From Oscillospiraceae bacterium (lineage in GTDB: Bacteria > Bacillota_A > Clostridia > Oscillospirales > Oscillospiraceae), in contig JAFUCD010000002.1 of NCBI GenBank assembly GCA_017459865.1, positions 1-64,000 of the forward strand: a DNA stretch of 64,000 nt, read 5' to 3'. The notes beneath the pieces were generated by a model. That model did not search any database. It saw nothing but the letters and a program-made list of their open reading frames with translations, and was not told the DNA's origin. Both the position numbers and the translations under genes were made by a program. Below, in pieces: positions 41,797 through 50,085 of this stretch; the first letter of the stretch is position 1; each line of letters starts with the position of its first letter.

Positions 41797-42882
41797 TTAT
41801 ACCCAGTCTTCGATGGCTGCCACGGGGACAAGACCGCCGTAGCTGTTGTTCAGATAATCCTCCTTGAGGTTGACGCCGTAGAGGCAGGGCTTGTTGTCAT
41901 ACCACAGCCCGTCAAACTTTACCAGCTCCATGCCGAGCAGATAGTCCGTGCCGTCGACCTTCAGCTCGATGTAGCAGAACGCCGCGTCCTCTGCGCCGAG
42001 CGCGTCGGCGAGATTCTGCATGTTTTCCTCGTACGCGGCGACGCCCTCCTCGGAGAGCTTGTCCGTCACGAGAAACGCCTTGCCGATCTCCAGGCTGGAG
42101 AAGGGCGCCGCTTTCAGCAGCTGGGCAAGATAGTCCTGCATGTCTTCATCATTCTCCAGCTCGACCAGATACAGCGCGTTGTCCTCGTCGTAGGTGAAGT
42201 GGGAGTTGGCGCTCAGCAGGGGATAGGAGAACTGGTTCATGATGAGATCGATCAGTGCGCTGCGGGTCTTCTCCGCGGCGACGGCTTTGGCAAGCGCCGA
42301 GTCGGACGCCTGCAGCTCCCCGAGACTCACGCCCCAGATCCTGTATGTCTCGCCGCCGTCGAAGTTCGTTTCGTAGAAGGCCTCGGTCGGCAGCTTCGAG
42401 AGATAGACGGGCGCGGCATAAGACGCGAGCATGCGGCTCAGATCGCCGTCCTTGAGCGCCGCGGCGTAGTCCTCCAGCACGCCCTCGGGCGTCTTGGAGT
42501 CCTGCTCGGAGACGACCTCCTTCGCGTCCGTGCCGCCGACGGCGGCGCCCCGCTGGAGCACGCCGGTCAGCAGCAGCGCCGCCACCGCGACGACCGCGCA
42601 CAGCAGCCCGAGCAGGAAGCCCAGCCAACCGCCGCCGCCCTTCTTCCGCGTCTTCTTCGGACGCGCCGGAGACTGATAGACCTCTGGCTCCGGAGCCGCC
42701 TCTGCTTCCGGTGCGGGCGCGGGCGCGGGTGTGGGGGCCGGTGCGGGCTCCGGCTCCGCGACGGGCTGCGGCTGCGCGGGCGCTTCGGCCTCCGCCGCTG
42801 CCGGCTCGTCAACGGACTTCATGCATTCCGGGCAAAAGTCCAGCCAATCGGGGAACTCTGCGCCGCAATGTTTGCATTTCAT
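41797..42882 (-). CDS. Zinc-ribbon membrane protein of unknown function
   Basis: A 361-residue protein: N-terminal zinc ribbon (CKHCGAEFPDWLDFCPEC, four Cys), a Pro/Ala/Glu-rich linker (about 25-75, PAPAPTPAPAPAPE-like), a Lys/Arg stop-transfer patch, one transmembrane helix (about 87-108) and an extracytoplasmic domain of about 250 residues with no known signature. The ATG at 42882 has AAAGGA 9 bases upstream. Such zinc-ribbon/TM proteins are common in Clostridia and uncharacterised. It has a clear promoter with a large hairpin at the start of the transcript. Confidence 0.82.
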   Translation of the reverse strand: MKCKHCGAEFPDWLDFCPECMKSVDEPAAAEAEAPAQPQPVAEPEPAPAPTPAPAPAPEAEAAPEPEVYQSPARPKKTRKKGGGGWLGFLLGLLCAVVAVAALLLTGVLQRGAAVGGTDAKEVVSEQDSKTPEGVLEDYAAALKDGDLSRMLASYAAPVYLSKLPTEAFYETNFDGGETYRIWGVSLGELQASDSALAKAVAAEKTRSALIDLIMNQFSYPLLSANSHFTYDEDNALYLVELENDEDMQDYLAQLLKAAPFSSLEIGKAFLVTDKLSEEGVAAYEENMQNLADALGAEDAAFCYIELKVDGTDYLLGMELVKFDGLWYDNKPCLYGVNLKEDYLNNSYGGLVPVAAIEDWV

Positions 42883-42929
42883 TGTGATCATCCTTTCATC
42901 CATCCGGCGGATGGACAGATATTAAGTGT

Positions 42930-42973
42930 AGTATCGGGGAGGCGAACCGGCGCGGGTTCGCCTCCCCGATACT
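42930..42973 (-). promoter_or_regulatory. 19-bp perfect inverted repeat at the 5' end of the zinc-ribbon transcript
   Basis: Arms 42930-42948 and 42955-42973 are perfectly complementary over 19 bases (AGTATCGGGGAGGCGAACC) with a 6-base loop. It begins within the -10 box, so most of it would be the first structure of the mRNA, without a T-run. It may stabilise the message or bind a protein. Confidence 0.6.
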
Positions 42974-42999
42974 ATAGTACAAGCGGGGAAGAACGTCAA
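42971..42999 (-). promoter_or_regulatory. Promoter of the zinc-ribbon gene
   Basis: On the minus strand TTGACG (42999-42994), 17 bases, TATAGT (42976-42971). Confidence 0.78.
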
Positions 43000-43121
43000 G
43001 CTTCAGCGCCCCGAAAAAGGCGGGCAGGCACGTCGGGCGTCCTTTTTGTAAACTTTTTTTCAACAATGCGCACATCACCCGAATTGCCCCAAAAACAGTG
43101 CTCCGCGACTGCCGCGCGCGG

Positions 43122-43150
43122 TTGACACGCCGGATATTATTTTGTATAAT
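43122..43150 (+). promoter_or_regulatory. Consensus promoter of the U32 peptidase gene
   Basis: TTGACA (43122-43127), 17 bases, TATAAT (43145-43150). The start codon is 72 bases further on. Confidence 0.88.
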
Positions 43151-43221
43151 GTACCCTGTATCTTTAGGTGTATGCGGAGCTGCTGATCGGGCCGCTTGCG
43201 CGCATACAGATCGGGGAAACT

Positions 43222-45309
43222 ATGCTGGAACTGCTTTCTCCCGCCGGAAGTCCCGACGCCGTCATCGCGGCGGTGCAGAACGGGGCGGACGCGGTTTATC
43301 TGGGCTTCGGGTCCTACAACGCCCGTCGGGGCGCGAATAATTTCACGGATGAGGAATTTGCCAAGGCCGTGCGCTATTGCCGCATCCGGGGCTGCAAGGT
43401 GTACGTAACGATGAACACCCTTGTGGGCGACCGGGAGATGGCGCAGGCGGTGGACCTTGCCCGGCGCGCCTCCGAGTTGGGGGCGGACGCCGTGCTGGTG
43501 CAGGATCTGGGACTGCTGCGTGTGCTGCACGAGGCGCTGCCGGACCTGCCGCTGCACGCGAGCACGCAGATGAGCGTGCACGATCTCGCCGGAGCGGAGG
43601 CGGCGGCGGAGCTGGGCTGCAGCCGCGTGGTGCTCGCGCGCGAGCTGAGTCTGGAGCAGATCCGCTATATCTCGCAGCATTGCTCGGTGGAGACCGAGGT
43701 CTTCGTGCACGGGGCGCTGTGCTTCTGCTATTCCGGTCAATGCTATATGAGCGCGCTGATCGGCCGCCGCAGCGGCAACCGCGGCGCCTGCGCGCAGCCC
43801 TGCCGCATGCAGTACAGCATGGGCGGGCGCATGGATGAATATCCCCTGAGTCTCAAGGACAACTGTCTTGTGGATTATCTTGCCGAGCTCGAGGACGCGG
43901 GCGTCGCCTGCGTGAAGATCGAGGGGCGCATGAAGCGCCCGGAGTATGTCGCGGTCGTGACGGACGTCTATGCCCGGTGCATCCGGGAAAACCGCCGTCC
44001 CACGTCCGAGGAGCGCAACCGCCTGTCGCTGGCGTTCTCGCGTCAGGGCTTCACACAGGGTTACTTTCTCGGGGAGAAGGGGCCGGACATGCTCGGCACC
44101 CGGACCGAGAACGACCGCCCGGCGGAGAAGCTCTTCAGCGCCGCCCGTAAGCAGTACGGCGACGGCGAGCGTCGCCGCGTGCCGGTGCACTTCTATGTGG
44201 TCGCCCAGGCGGATCAGCCGATCCGCGCCGCGGCGCAGGACGCCGACGGTTATCGCGCCGCCGTCTCCGGCAGCGTGCCGGAGCCCGCGCTCAGCAGCGC
44301 GCTCACGGACGCCGCGCTGCGCGATCAGTTTTCCAAAACCGGCGGCACGCCGTACTATGCCGAGCGCGTGGAGACGATCGTGGAGGAAAACCTCTTCGTG
44401 CCCACCGGCGCGGTGAACGAGCTGCGCCGCCGTCTCATCAACCAGCTCAAGGAGGCGCGCGCCAAGGCGCCCGAGCGCCGCAGTCTGCCGATGCCGCCGC
44501 TGCCCGAGGGGCACAACCGCTATACCACGCCCGCGCGCATCTATCAGATCACGCAGGTCGAGCAGCTCACACCCGCGCTCGCGGCGCTCCAGCCGGACCT
44601 GATGTATATCCCGGTGGAGATCATCGCCGAGCACCCCGAGGCGATGGAGCCGTTCCGCGAGCTGCGTATCCCGATCGCGGCGGTGCTCCCGCGCGTCATT
44701 TCCGACGATGAGAACCGCGAGGTCTCGGATCTGCTGCGCACGGCGTGGAGCTATGGCGTGCGGCAGGTCGTGGTCGGAAATCTCGGGCACATCGCCCTCG
44801 CGAGCCGCGCCGGCATGAAGATGCGCGGCGACTTCGGGCTGAACGTCTTCAACTCCTATACGCTCGACCTGCTGCGGCAGGCGGGCTTCCAGTCCGTCAC
44901 GGCGTCGTTCGAGCTGCGCATGGCGCAGATCCGCGATCTCAGCAAGGCGGTGGATACCGAGGCGATCGTCTATGGCCGTCTCCCGTGCATGATCACGGAG
45001 CAGTGCGTTATCCAAAACAGCGCCGGGCGCTGCACCTGCCATGTGCCGAACGCGCTGACGGACCGGCGCGGCTCCTCGTTCCCGGTCGTGCGCGCCTTCG
45101 GCTGCCGCAACGTGATTTTCAACGCGCACAAGCTCTATCTCGCGGACAAGCACGAGGACTATGAGACCGCGGGGCTCTGGGGCGCGCGGCTGCTGTTCAC
45201 GACCGAGACGCCGCATGAGTGCGTCGAGGTCGCCAAGAGCTATCTCGGCCTCACGGACTACCGCCCGAACGGGCTGACCCGCGGGTTATACTACCGCGGC
45301 GTCGAATAA
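43222..45309 (+). CDS. U32-family peptidase with C-terminal DUF3656-type region
   Basis: A 695-residue protein of the U32 (collagenase-like/YegQ) family. The TIM-barrel start MLELLSPAGSPDAVIAAVQNGADAVYLGF and the signature TEVFVHGALCFCYSGQCYMS with nearby GACAQPCR Cys residues are present. Some U32 members are peptidases; others (TrhP, UbiU/V, RlhA) use the Cys cluster for hydroxylation. The long C-terminal half is typical of the clostridial DUF3656 form. The ATG at 43222 follows GGGGAAA; an ATG 18 codons upstream lacks a ribosome site. It leads maf, 18 bases away. Confidence 0.92.
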   Translation: MLELLSPAGSPDAVIAAVQNGADAVYLGFGSYNARRGANNFTDEEFAKAVRYCRIRGCKVYVTMNTLVGDREMAQAVDLARRASELGADAVLVQDLGLLRVLHEALPDLPLHASTQMSVHDLAGAEAAAELGCSRVVLARELSLEQIRYISQHCSVETEVFVHGALCFCYSGQCYMSALIGRRSGNRGACAQPCRMQYSMGGRMDEYPLSLKDNCLVDYLAELEDAGVACVKIEGRMKRPEYVAVVTDVYARCIRENRRPTSEERNRLSLAFSRQGFTQGYFLGEKGPDMLGTRTENDRPAEKLFSAARKQYGDGERRRVPVHFYVVAQADQPIRAAAQDADGYRAAVSGSVPEPALSSALTDAALRDQFSKTGGTPYYAERVETIVEENLFVPTGAVNELRRRLINQLKEARAKAPERRSLPMPPLPEGHNRYTTPARIYQITQVEQLTPALAALQPDLMYIPVEIIAEHPEAMEPFRELRIPIAAVLPRVISDDENREVSDLLRTAWSYGVRQVVVGNLGHIALASRAGMKMRGDFGLNVFNSYTLDLLRQAGFQSVTASFELRMAQIRDLSKAVDTEAIVYGRLPCMITEQCVIQNSAGRCTCHVPNALTDRRGSSFPVVRAFGCRNVIFNAHKLYLADKHEDYETAGLWGARLLFTTETPHECVEVAKSYLGLTDYRPNGLTRGLYYRGVE

Positions 45310-45327
45310 ATACTGGAGGAAACCGAT

Positions 45328-45900
45328 TTGCACTATGTTCTCGCCTCCGCCTCTCCCCGCAGAAGGGAGCTGGCGGAGCTGATGGGGCTCGACCCCCTGA
45401 AGATCCTGCCCGCCGTCGGGGAGGAGCGTGCCGACCCCGGGCTGACCGGCGGCGCGCTTGCCGAGGCGCTCGCGCTGCACAAGGCGCGCGAGGTCGCGCA
45501 GCGGTGCGAGCCGGACGATATCGTCATCGGCGCGGACACCATCGTGTGTCTCGATGACGCGGTCTTCGGCAAGCCGCGCGACGCTGCGGACGCCGCGCGC
45601 ATGCTCCGCGCGCTCTCCGGCAGGGCCCACACGGTCTATACCGGCGTCGCGGTGGTCCGCGGCGGGGAAACGCGCACGCATGCCGAGGCGACGCGGGTGC
45701 GTTTCCGCGCCCTCACGGAGTCCGAGATCGCGGGCTATATCGAGACCGGCGAGCCGATGGACAAGGCCGGCGCCTACGGCATCCAGGGCAAGGGCTCGCT
45801 GCTGATCTCCGGCATCGACGGCGACTTTTTCAACGTCATGGGATTACCGGTATGTGCCCTGGGCGAAATGCTGAAATTATTCGGGACTGAACTTTTATGA
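45328..45900 (+). CDS. maf: Maf-family nucleotide pyrophosphatase
   Basis: A 190-residue Maf/YhdE protein that hydrolyses non-canonical or m5-type nucleoside triphosphates; it is linked to septum arrest in Bacillus. Motifs: LASASPRRRELAELMG at the N-terminus, IGADTIVCLDDAVFGKP, and DKAGAYGIQGKGSLLISGIDGDFFNVMGLP. The start is TTG with GGAGG 8 bases ahead. Its last 4 bases overlap mreC, the classical maf-mreC gene order. Confidence 0.94.
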   Translation: MHYVLASASPRRRELAELMGLDPLKILPAVGEERADPGLTGGALAEALALHKAREVAQRCEPDDIVIGADTIVCLDDAVFGKPRDAADAARMLRALSGRAHTVYTGVAVVRGGETRTHAEATRVRFRALTESEIAGYIETGEPMDKAGAYGIQGKGSLLISGIDGDFFNVMGLPVCALGEMLKLFGTELL

Positions 45901-46745
45901 ATTGGAAGAAATTTCTAAAATCCAAAGCGCCGCGCCTTTTGGTGCTGGTCATCGTGGCGGCGATCATCGTCGGCGCGGTGGTCGGGGCGCTCGGCGGCAG
46001 GGCTGGCTTTCTGACGGATCTGGACGGCATCCTGCGCGAGCCGTTCCAGCAGGCGTCCGTCACGTTCACGGGCTGGCTGGAGAGCTTATATGGCAACATC
46101 TACCGCTATGACAGTCTCCTGGCGGAGAACCAGCGTCTGCGCGAGGATCTCGCCGCGGCGCAGGCCGAGGCCCGCGAGGGGCGCGAGGCCGTGCAGGAGA
46201 ACGAGCGTCTGCGCGATCTGCTGGATCTGAGCCAGCGCCATTCCGACTTCGAGCTGGAGTCGGCGAAGGTGGTCGCGTCCTCGGCCTCGAACTGGTCGAG
46301 CATCATCACGATCAGCAAGGGCGAGGAGGCCGGCATCGAGCCGGGCGACTGCGTCATCACCGAGGGCGGCTCGCTCGTCGGACAGGTCATGGAGGTCGGC
46401 TCCGGCTGGGCGACCGTGCGCACCGTGATCGACATCGATCTCAGCGCCGGCGGCTATGTTTCCAACAGCGGCGCAACGGGCATGATCACCGGCGACTTCT
46501 CTCTCATGCAGGAGGGCAAGACGAAGCTCGGCTATCTCATGGAGGGCGTGAGCCTCTTCCCGGGCGACACCGTGCTCACCTCCGGCAAGGGCGGCGCGTA
46601 TCCCGCCGGTCTCGTCGTCGGCACCATCGAGGAGGTCCGCACCGCCGCGGGCGGTCAGCAGACGTTCGGCGTCATTGAGCCCGCCTGCGATCTAGGCAAC
46701 CTCCTGCAGGTGTTCATCATCAAGGACTTTGAAGTGGTGGAGTAA
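45897..46745 (+). CDS. mreC: Rod shape-determining protein MreC
   Basis: A 282-residue single-pass protein: short cytoplasmic N-terminus, TM helix (about 14-33), coiled coil (about 70-105, LLAENQRLREDLAAAQAEA) and the beta-barrel MreC domain (about 115-275). It links the elongasome peptidoglycan enzymes to MreB filaments. Overlaps maf and precedes mreD by 3 bases. No mreB gene lies immediately upstream. Confidence 0.95.
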   Translation: MNWKKFLKSKAPRLLVLVIVAAIIVGAVVGALGGRAGFLTDLDGILREPFQQASVTFTGWLESLYGNIYRYDSLLAENQRLREDLAAAQAEAREGREAVQENERLRDLLDLSQRHSDFELESAKVVASSASNWSSIITISKGEEAGIEPGDCVITEGGSLVGQVMEVGSGWATVRTVIDIDLSAGGYVSNSGATGMITGDFSLMQEGKTKLGYLMEGVSLFPGDTVLTSGKGGAYPAGLVVGTIEEVRTAAGGQQTFGVIEPACDLGNLLQVFIIKDFEVVE

Positions 46746-46748
46746 GGC

Positions 46749-47291
46749 ATGTGGCGTGATCTTATCAACAGACGCGCGATCCGCGCGGCGCTCTGGTGCG
46801 CGCTGTATCTGATCGTGACGGTGCTGGCGCAGAACACGATCCTTGCCCGCGTGCGCCTCTGGGGCGTGTATACGATGATCGTCCCCGCCGTGGTCATTGC
46901 CGTGGCGATGTTCCATGGCCCGGTCTGGGGCGCGGTGTTCGGTCTGTTCGCGGGCTTCCTCTGCGACATGGGCTATCCCGAGACGGCGGTGCTGTTTCTG
47001 ACGCTCCTGCCGCTGATCGGTTTCGGCGCGGGCATGGCGGCGGAGTATCTCGTCAACCGCACACTCATGGCGTTTCTGTGCCTGTGTCTGCTGGGCTTCG
47101 TGCTCACGGGCTTCGTGCAGATGTCGCGGCTGTGGATCTTTCACGGTGCGGCGTTCTGGCCGCTGCTCGGCACGGCGCTGCGGCAGTCGATCGTGAGTCT
47201 GCCGTTTGCCGTCCCGTTTTTCTATATCAGCCGCGGCGCTGCGCGCAGACGCGCGCGTGCGGTAAACGTAAAGGAACCTGAACATGGATAA
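46749..47291 (+). CDS. mreD: Rod shape-determining protein MreD
   Basis: A 180-residue integral membrane protein with five or six helices, placed between mreC and the PBP2 gene as expected. MreD sequences diverge strongly, so the call relies on size, topology and order. Ends in a basic tail overlapping the PBP2 start by 8 bases. Confidence 0.9.
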   Translation: MWRDLINRRAIRAALWCALYLIVTVLAQNTILARVRLWGVYTMIVPAVVIAVAMFHGPVWGAVFGLFAGFLCDMGYPETAVLFLTLLPLIGFGAGMAAEYLVNRTLMAFLCLCLLGFVLTGFVQMSRLWIFHGAAFWPLLGTALRQSIVSLPFAVPFFYISRGAARRRARAVNVKEPEHG

Positions 47292-49347
47292 ACCCGTAAA
47301 ATCCGGAAGAACGGCTGTGATGGGCATCCTGCTCATCGCGCTGCTCGTGATTTTCTTCGTCTCGCTGTATAAGCTGCAGATCATCGAGGGCCGCGCCTAT
47401 TATGAGGAGAGCCAGAACAACGTCGCCACCGCGCAGCGCGTGGTCGCGGCGCGCGGCAACATCCTCGACCGCTACGGGCGCATCCTTGTGTCAAACACGA
47501 GCATCAACAACATCGTGCTCAACGCCGAGGTGCTCCTCGCGCAGGACGACCCCAACGCCGCCATCCTGCAGATGGTGCGCACGGTGGAGGCCTGCGGTGA
47601 CACATACAACGATACGCTCCCGGTCACGAAATCGCCCCCCTTTGAATACACGCGCATGAACGAGCTGCAGCGCACGCTCTTAAACGCCTATCTCGAGAGC
47701 GTGGATCTGCCGCAGGACGCGAGCGCCGTGGAATTGATGAGCGTGTTTCGCGATAAATTCGACATCAACAACAATTATTCAGCGGAGGACATGCGCACGA
47801 TCGCCGGCGTCCGCTATGAGCTGAAGGTGCGCTATGTCACGCCGACGGCGGACTATGTCTTCGTCGAGGACGCGAGCATGGATCTGATCGCCGCGCTCAT
47901 GGAGCAGAACGCGCACGGCTTTGAGGTCGCGGTCTCCTTCAAGAGGCAGTACAACACCAGTCTTGCTCCGCACATCCTCGGGCAGACGGGTCTCATGACC
48001 GCAAGCGAGTACCAGACCTACGGCGCGCTGGGCTATTCCATGGACGCCACGGTCGGCAAATCCGGCGCGGAGTATGCCTTTGAAAGCCAGCTCCACGGAA
48101 CGGACGGCACCGCCATCGTCACGCGCAACGCCGCCGGGACCATCACGAACACGACCTATACCACCGAGCCGGTGCCCGGCAACAACGTCAGTCTCACGAT
48201 CGATCTCGATCTGCAGGGCGCTGCCGAGAAGGCGCTCGCCAACGGCATCGAAAATATGCGCCTGAACATGGACGACCCCGAGGGCAAGATCGTCGGCACC
48301 GGCGGCGCGGTCGTCGCCGTCGAGGTCAAGACCGGCGAGCCGCTGGCGATCGCGAGCTATCCCACGTTCGACCTCCAGCGTCTGATGAGCGACTCGGACT
48401 ACGCCTCCGAGCTGAACCACGACGATGAGCACCGCCCGCTCGTCAACCGGGCGGTCGACGGCGCCTACGAGCCGGGCTCCACCTTCAAGCCCTGCACCGC
48501 CATGGCGGGTCTGACCGAGGGCGTCATCACCACGAACACCTATTTCAACTGCGAGGGCGTGTTCACCAAATATGAGGACACGGGCTACGCTCCGCATTGC
48601 TGGGTCTATCCCGGCGCACACGGCACGGACAACGTCACCGAGGCGCTGCGCGACTCGTGCAACGTGTTCTTCTTCACCGTCGGCGACAATCTGAAGATCG
48701 ATACGCTCGGCAAATACGCCGCCGCCTTCGGTCTGGGCGAGCACACCGGCATCGAGCTGTCGGAGAGCACCGGACAGATGGCCTCCGAGGAGCTGAAAAA
48801 GGCGCGCGAGGGCGCGGCCTGGTATAAGGGCGACTCGCTGCAGGCCGCGATCGGGCAGTCGCTGAGTCTGTTCACGCCGATGCAGCTGGCGGAATACTGC
48901 GCCACGATCGCCAACGGCGGCGAGCGGCACTCGGCCTCCATCATGAAGAGCGTGCGCAGCTATGACTATTCCACCGAGATCGCCTCTGCGCAGCACGAGG
49001 TGCTGTCCACCGTGGAATCCGCCGACTACAACTGGGACGCCGTGCACCAGGGCATGTTCCTCGTCGCCAACGATCCCGCCGGCTCGGCTTACCAGACCTT
49101 CGGCGGCTATACCCCGCTCGTCGCCGCCAAGACCGGTACCGCGCAGGTCGGCGACAACCAGGTCAACAACGCCATCTTCATCTGCTACGCGCCCTATGAC
49201 GATCCCCAGATCGCCGTCGCCGTCGTGGTGGAGCACGGCACCTCGGGCGCGAGCATCGCGAGCATCGCCCGCGATGTGCTCAACGCCTACTTTACCGAAA
49301 AAACGCTCAGCACCGATATCGAATCCGAGCTGACGATGCTGAAGTGA
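47284..49347 (+). CDS. mrdA: Penicillin-binding protein 2 (elongasome transpeptidase)
   Basis: A 687-residue class B PBP that cross-links peptidoglycan during cell elongation. One TM helix (about 13-31), the PBP dimerisation domain (VAARGNILDRYGR near 58-70) and the transpeptidase domain with the three catalytic motifs: STFK (Ser399), SCN (Ser458) and KTGT (Lys616). Context with mreC and mreD supports the elongation rather than division role. Symbol mrdA is used by analogy. Confidence 0.93.
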   Translation: MDKPVKSGRTAVMGILLIALLVIFFVSLYKLQIIEGRAYYEESQNNVATAQRVVAARGNILDRYGRILVSNTSINNIVLNAEVLLAQDDPNAAILQMVRTVEACGDTYNDTLPVTKSPPFEYTRMNELQRTLLNAYLESVDLPQDASAVELMSVFRDKFDINNNYSAEDMRTIAGVRYELKVRYVTPTADYVFVEDASMDLIAALMEQNAHGFEVAVSFKRQYNTSLAPHILGQTGLMTASEYQTYGALGYSMDATVGKSGAEYAFESQLHGTDGTAIVTRNAAGTITNTTYTTEPVPGNNVSLTIDLDLQGAAEKALANGIENMRLNMDDPEGKIVGTGGAVVAVEVKTGEPLAIASYPTFDLQRLMSDSDYASELNHDDEHRPLVNRAVDGAYEPGSTFKPCTAMAGLTEGVITTNTYFNCEGVFTKYEDTGYAPHCWVYPGAHGTDNVTEALRDSCNVFFFTVGDNLKIDTLGKYAAAFGLGEHTGIELSESTGQMASEELKKAREGAAWYKGDSLQAAIGQSLSLFTPMQLAEYCATIANGGERHSASIMKSVRSYDYSTEIASAQHEVLSTVESADYNWDAVHQGMFLVANDPAGSAYQTFGGYTPLVAAKTGTAQVGDNQVNNAIFICYAPYDDPQIAVAVVVEHGTSGASIASIARDVLNAYFTEKTLSTDIESELTMLK

Positions 49348-49403
49348 TCCGGATGCGTCCGGAACCTTTACATATAGATCCACCTTCTGGAGAGGAGTAC
49401 CTT

Positions 49404-49796
49404 ATGAACATCGCATTGATCGCACACGACCGGAAAAAAGAGCTGATGGTGCAGTTCTGCATCGCTTACTGCGGTGTGCTGGCAAAGCATAATCTTTGCT
49501 CCACGCGCACCACGGGCAAGCTCATCAGCGACGCTACAGGACTGAATGTGGAGACCTATCTGCATTCCTCGCAGGGCTGTCAGCAGATCGACGCCCGCAT
49601 CTCCTATAACGAGATCGATCTTGTGCTGTTCCTCTGCGACCCCGAGCACGAGAGTGGCTTTGACGACGTCAACCGCATGGCGCGTCTGTGCGACCAGCAG
49701 CGCATCCCGTTCGCCTCCAACGTGGCGACGGCGGAGATGCTCGTCCTTGGCCTCAGCCGCGGCGACCTCGACTGGCGCGAAATTATCAAAGCCTGA
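49404..49796 (+). CDS. Methylglyoxal synthase-like protein lacking the canonical catalytic Asp
   Basis: A 130-residue protein of the MgsA fold. Family landmarks are MNIALIAHDRKKELMVQF, the phosphate loop (TGTTG in MgsA; TRTTG here), FLCDP and NVATAEMLV. Methylglyoxal synthase converts dihydroxyacetone phosphate to methylglyoxal, using the Asp of GGDQQ and the His of PHDPD. Here these stretches read QGCQQID and SGFDDV, so the catalytic Asp is replaced by Cys and the His is missing. The protein may have another function or be an allosteric or inactive relative. GGAGAGGAG precedes the ATG; a longer start is rejected. Confidence 0.8.
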   Translation: MNIALIAHDRKKELMVQFCIAYCGVLAKHNLCSTRTTGKLISDATGLNVETYLHSSQGCQQIDARISYNEIDLVLFLCDPEHESGFDDVNRMARLCDQQRIPFASNVATAEMLVLGLSRGDLDWREIIKA

Positions 49797-49808
49797 CGGC
49801 TTTGATTC

Positions 49809-49838
49809 GATCAACAAAGGCAGATGCCTTTGCTGATC
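49809..49838. repeat. Hairpin at the left edge of repeat B2
   Basis: GATCA-A-CAAAGGCA / TGCCTTTG-C-TGATC, an almost perfect stem just after the MGS-like gene. No T-run follows directly. It may be the local terminator or part of the repeat block. Confidence 0.5.
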
Positions 49839-49842
49839 GAGA

Positions 49843-50002
49843 GGGATCGCGCTTCGCTCCGGCGTCTCGGCCGCAAAAGCCTGCGCTTTTGCGAGAGAGC
49901 CGCCTCCGCTTCGCGAGAAGTATTTTTGCCCCACGGCAAAAGCCGCGCGGCAAAAATGATTGGATTCTATTTGCGGCGTGCGCGCCGCAAACTCTGCGAG
50001 GC
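49843..50002. repeat. Dispersed intergenic repeat B, copy 2
   Basis: Second copy of the repeat found at 10346-10499, with the same order: GGGATCGC, a variable hairpin (CGCAAAAGC.../GCTTTTGCG), the conserved core TATTTTTGCC..., a GCGGCG/CGCCGC hairpin and AACTCTGCGAGGC. It fills the intergenic space in front of hisS. No gene, T-box or riboswitch is seen. Confidence 0.7.
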
Positions 50003-50021
50003 GCTGACTTACAGTGAAATC

Positions 50022-50056
50022 CACAAAACCCGCTCATTTGTGAGCGGCGTTTTGTG
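50022..50056 (+). terminator. Hairpin ahead of hisS
   Basis: CACAAAACCCGCTCA pairs with TGAGCGGCGTTTTGTG. The T-rich right arm and position suggest a terminator or attenuator 30 bases before the hisS start; an anti-terminator form is not apparent. Confidence 0.5.
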
Positions 50057-50085
50057 CTGTCTGAAACGGAAAGGATATACATTTT

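Noticed and set aside
43075..45216. Antisense ORF of 713 codons opposite the U32 peptidase gene
   Set aside because: Shadow frame in GC-rich sequence without start signals.
49797..50085. Possible T-box ahead of hisS
   Set aside because: No T-box core or anti-terminator is seen; the region is repeat B2 plus a hairpin.
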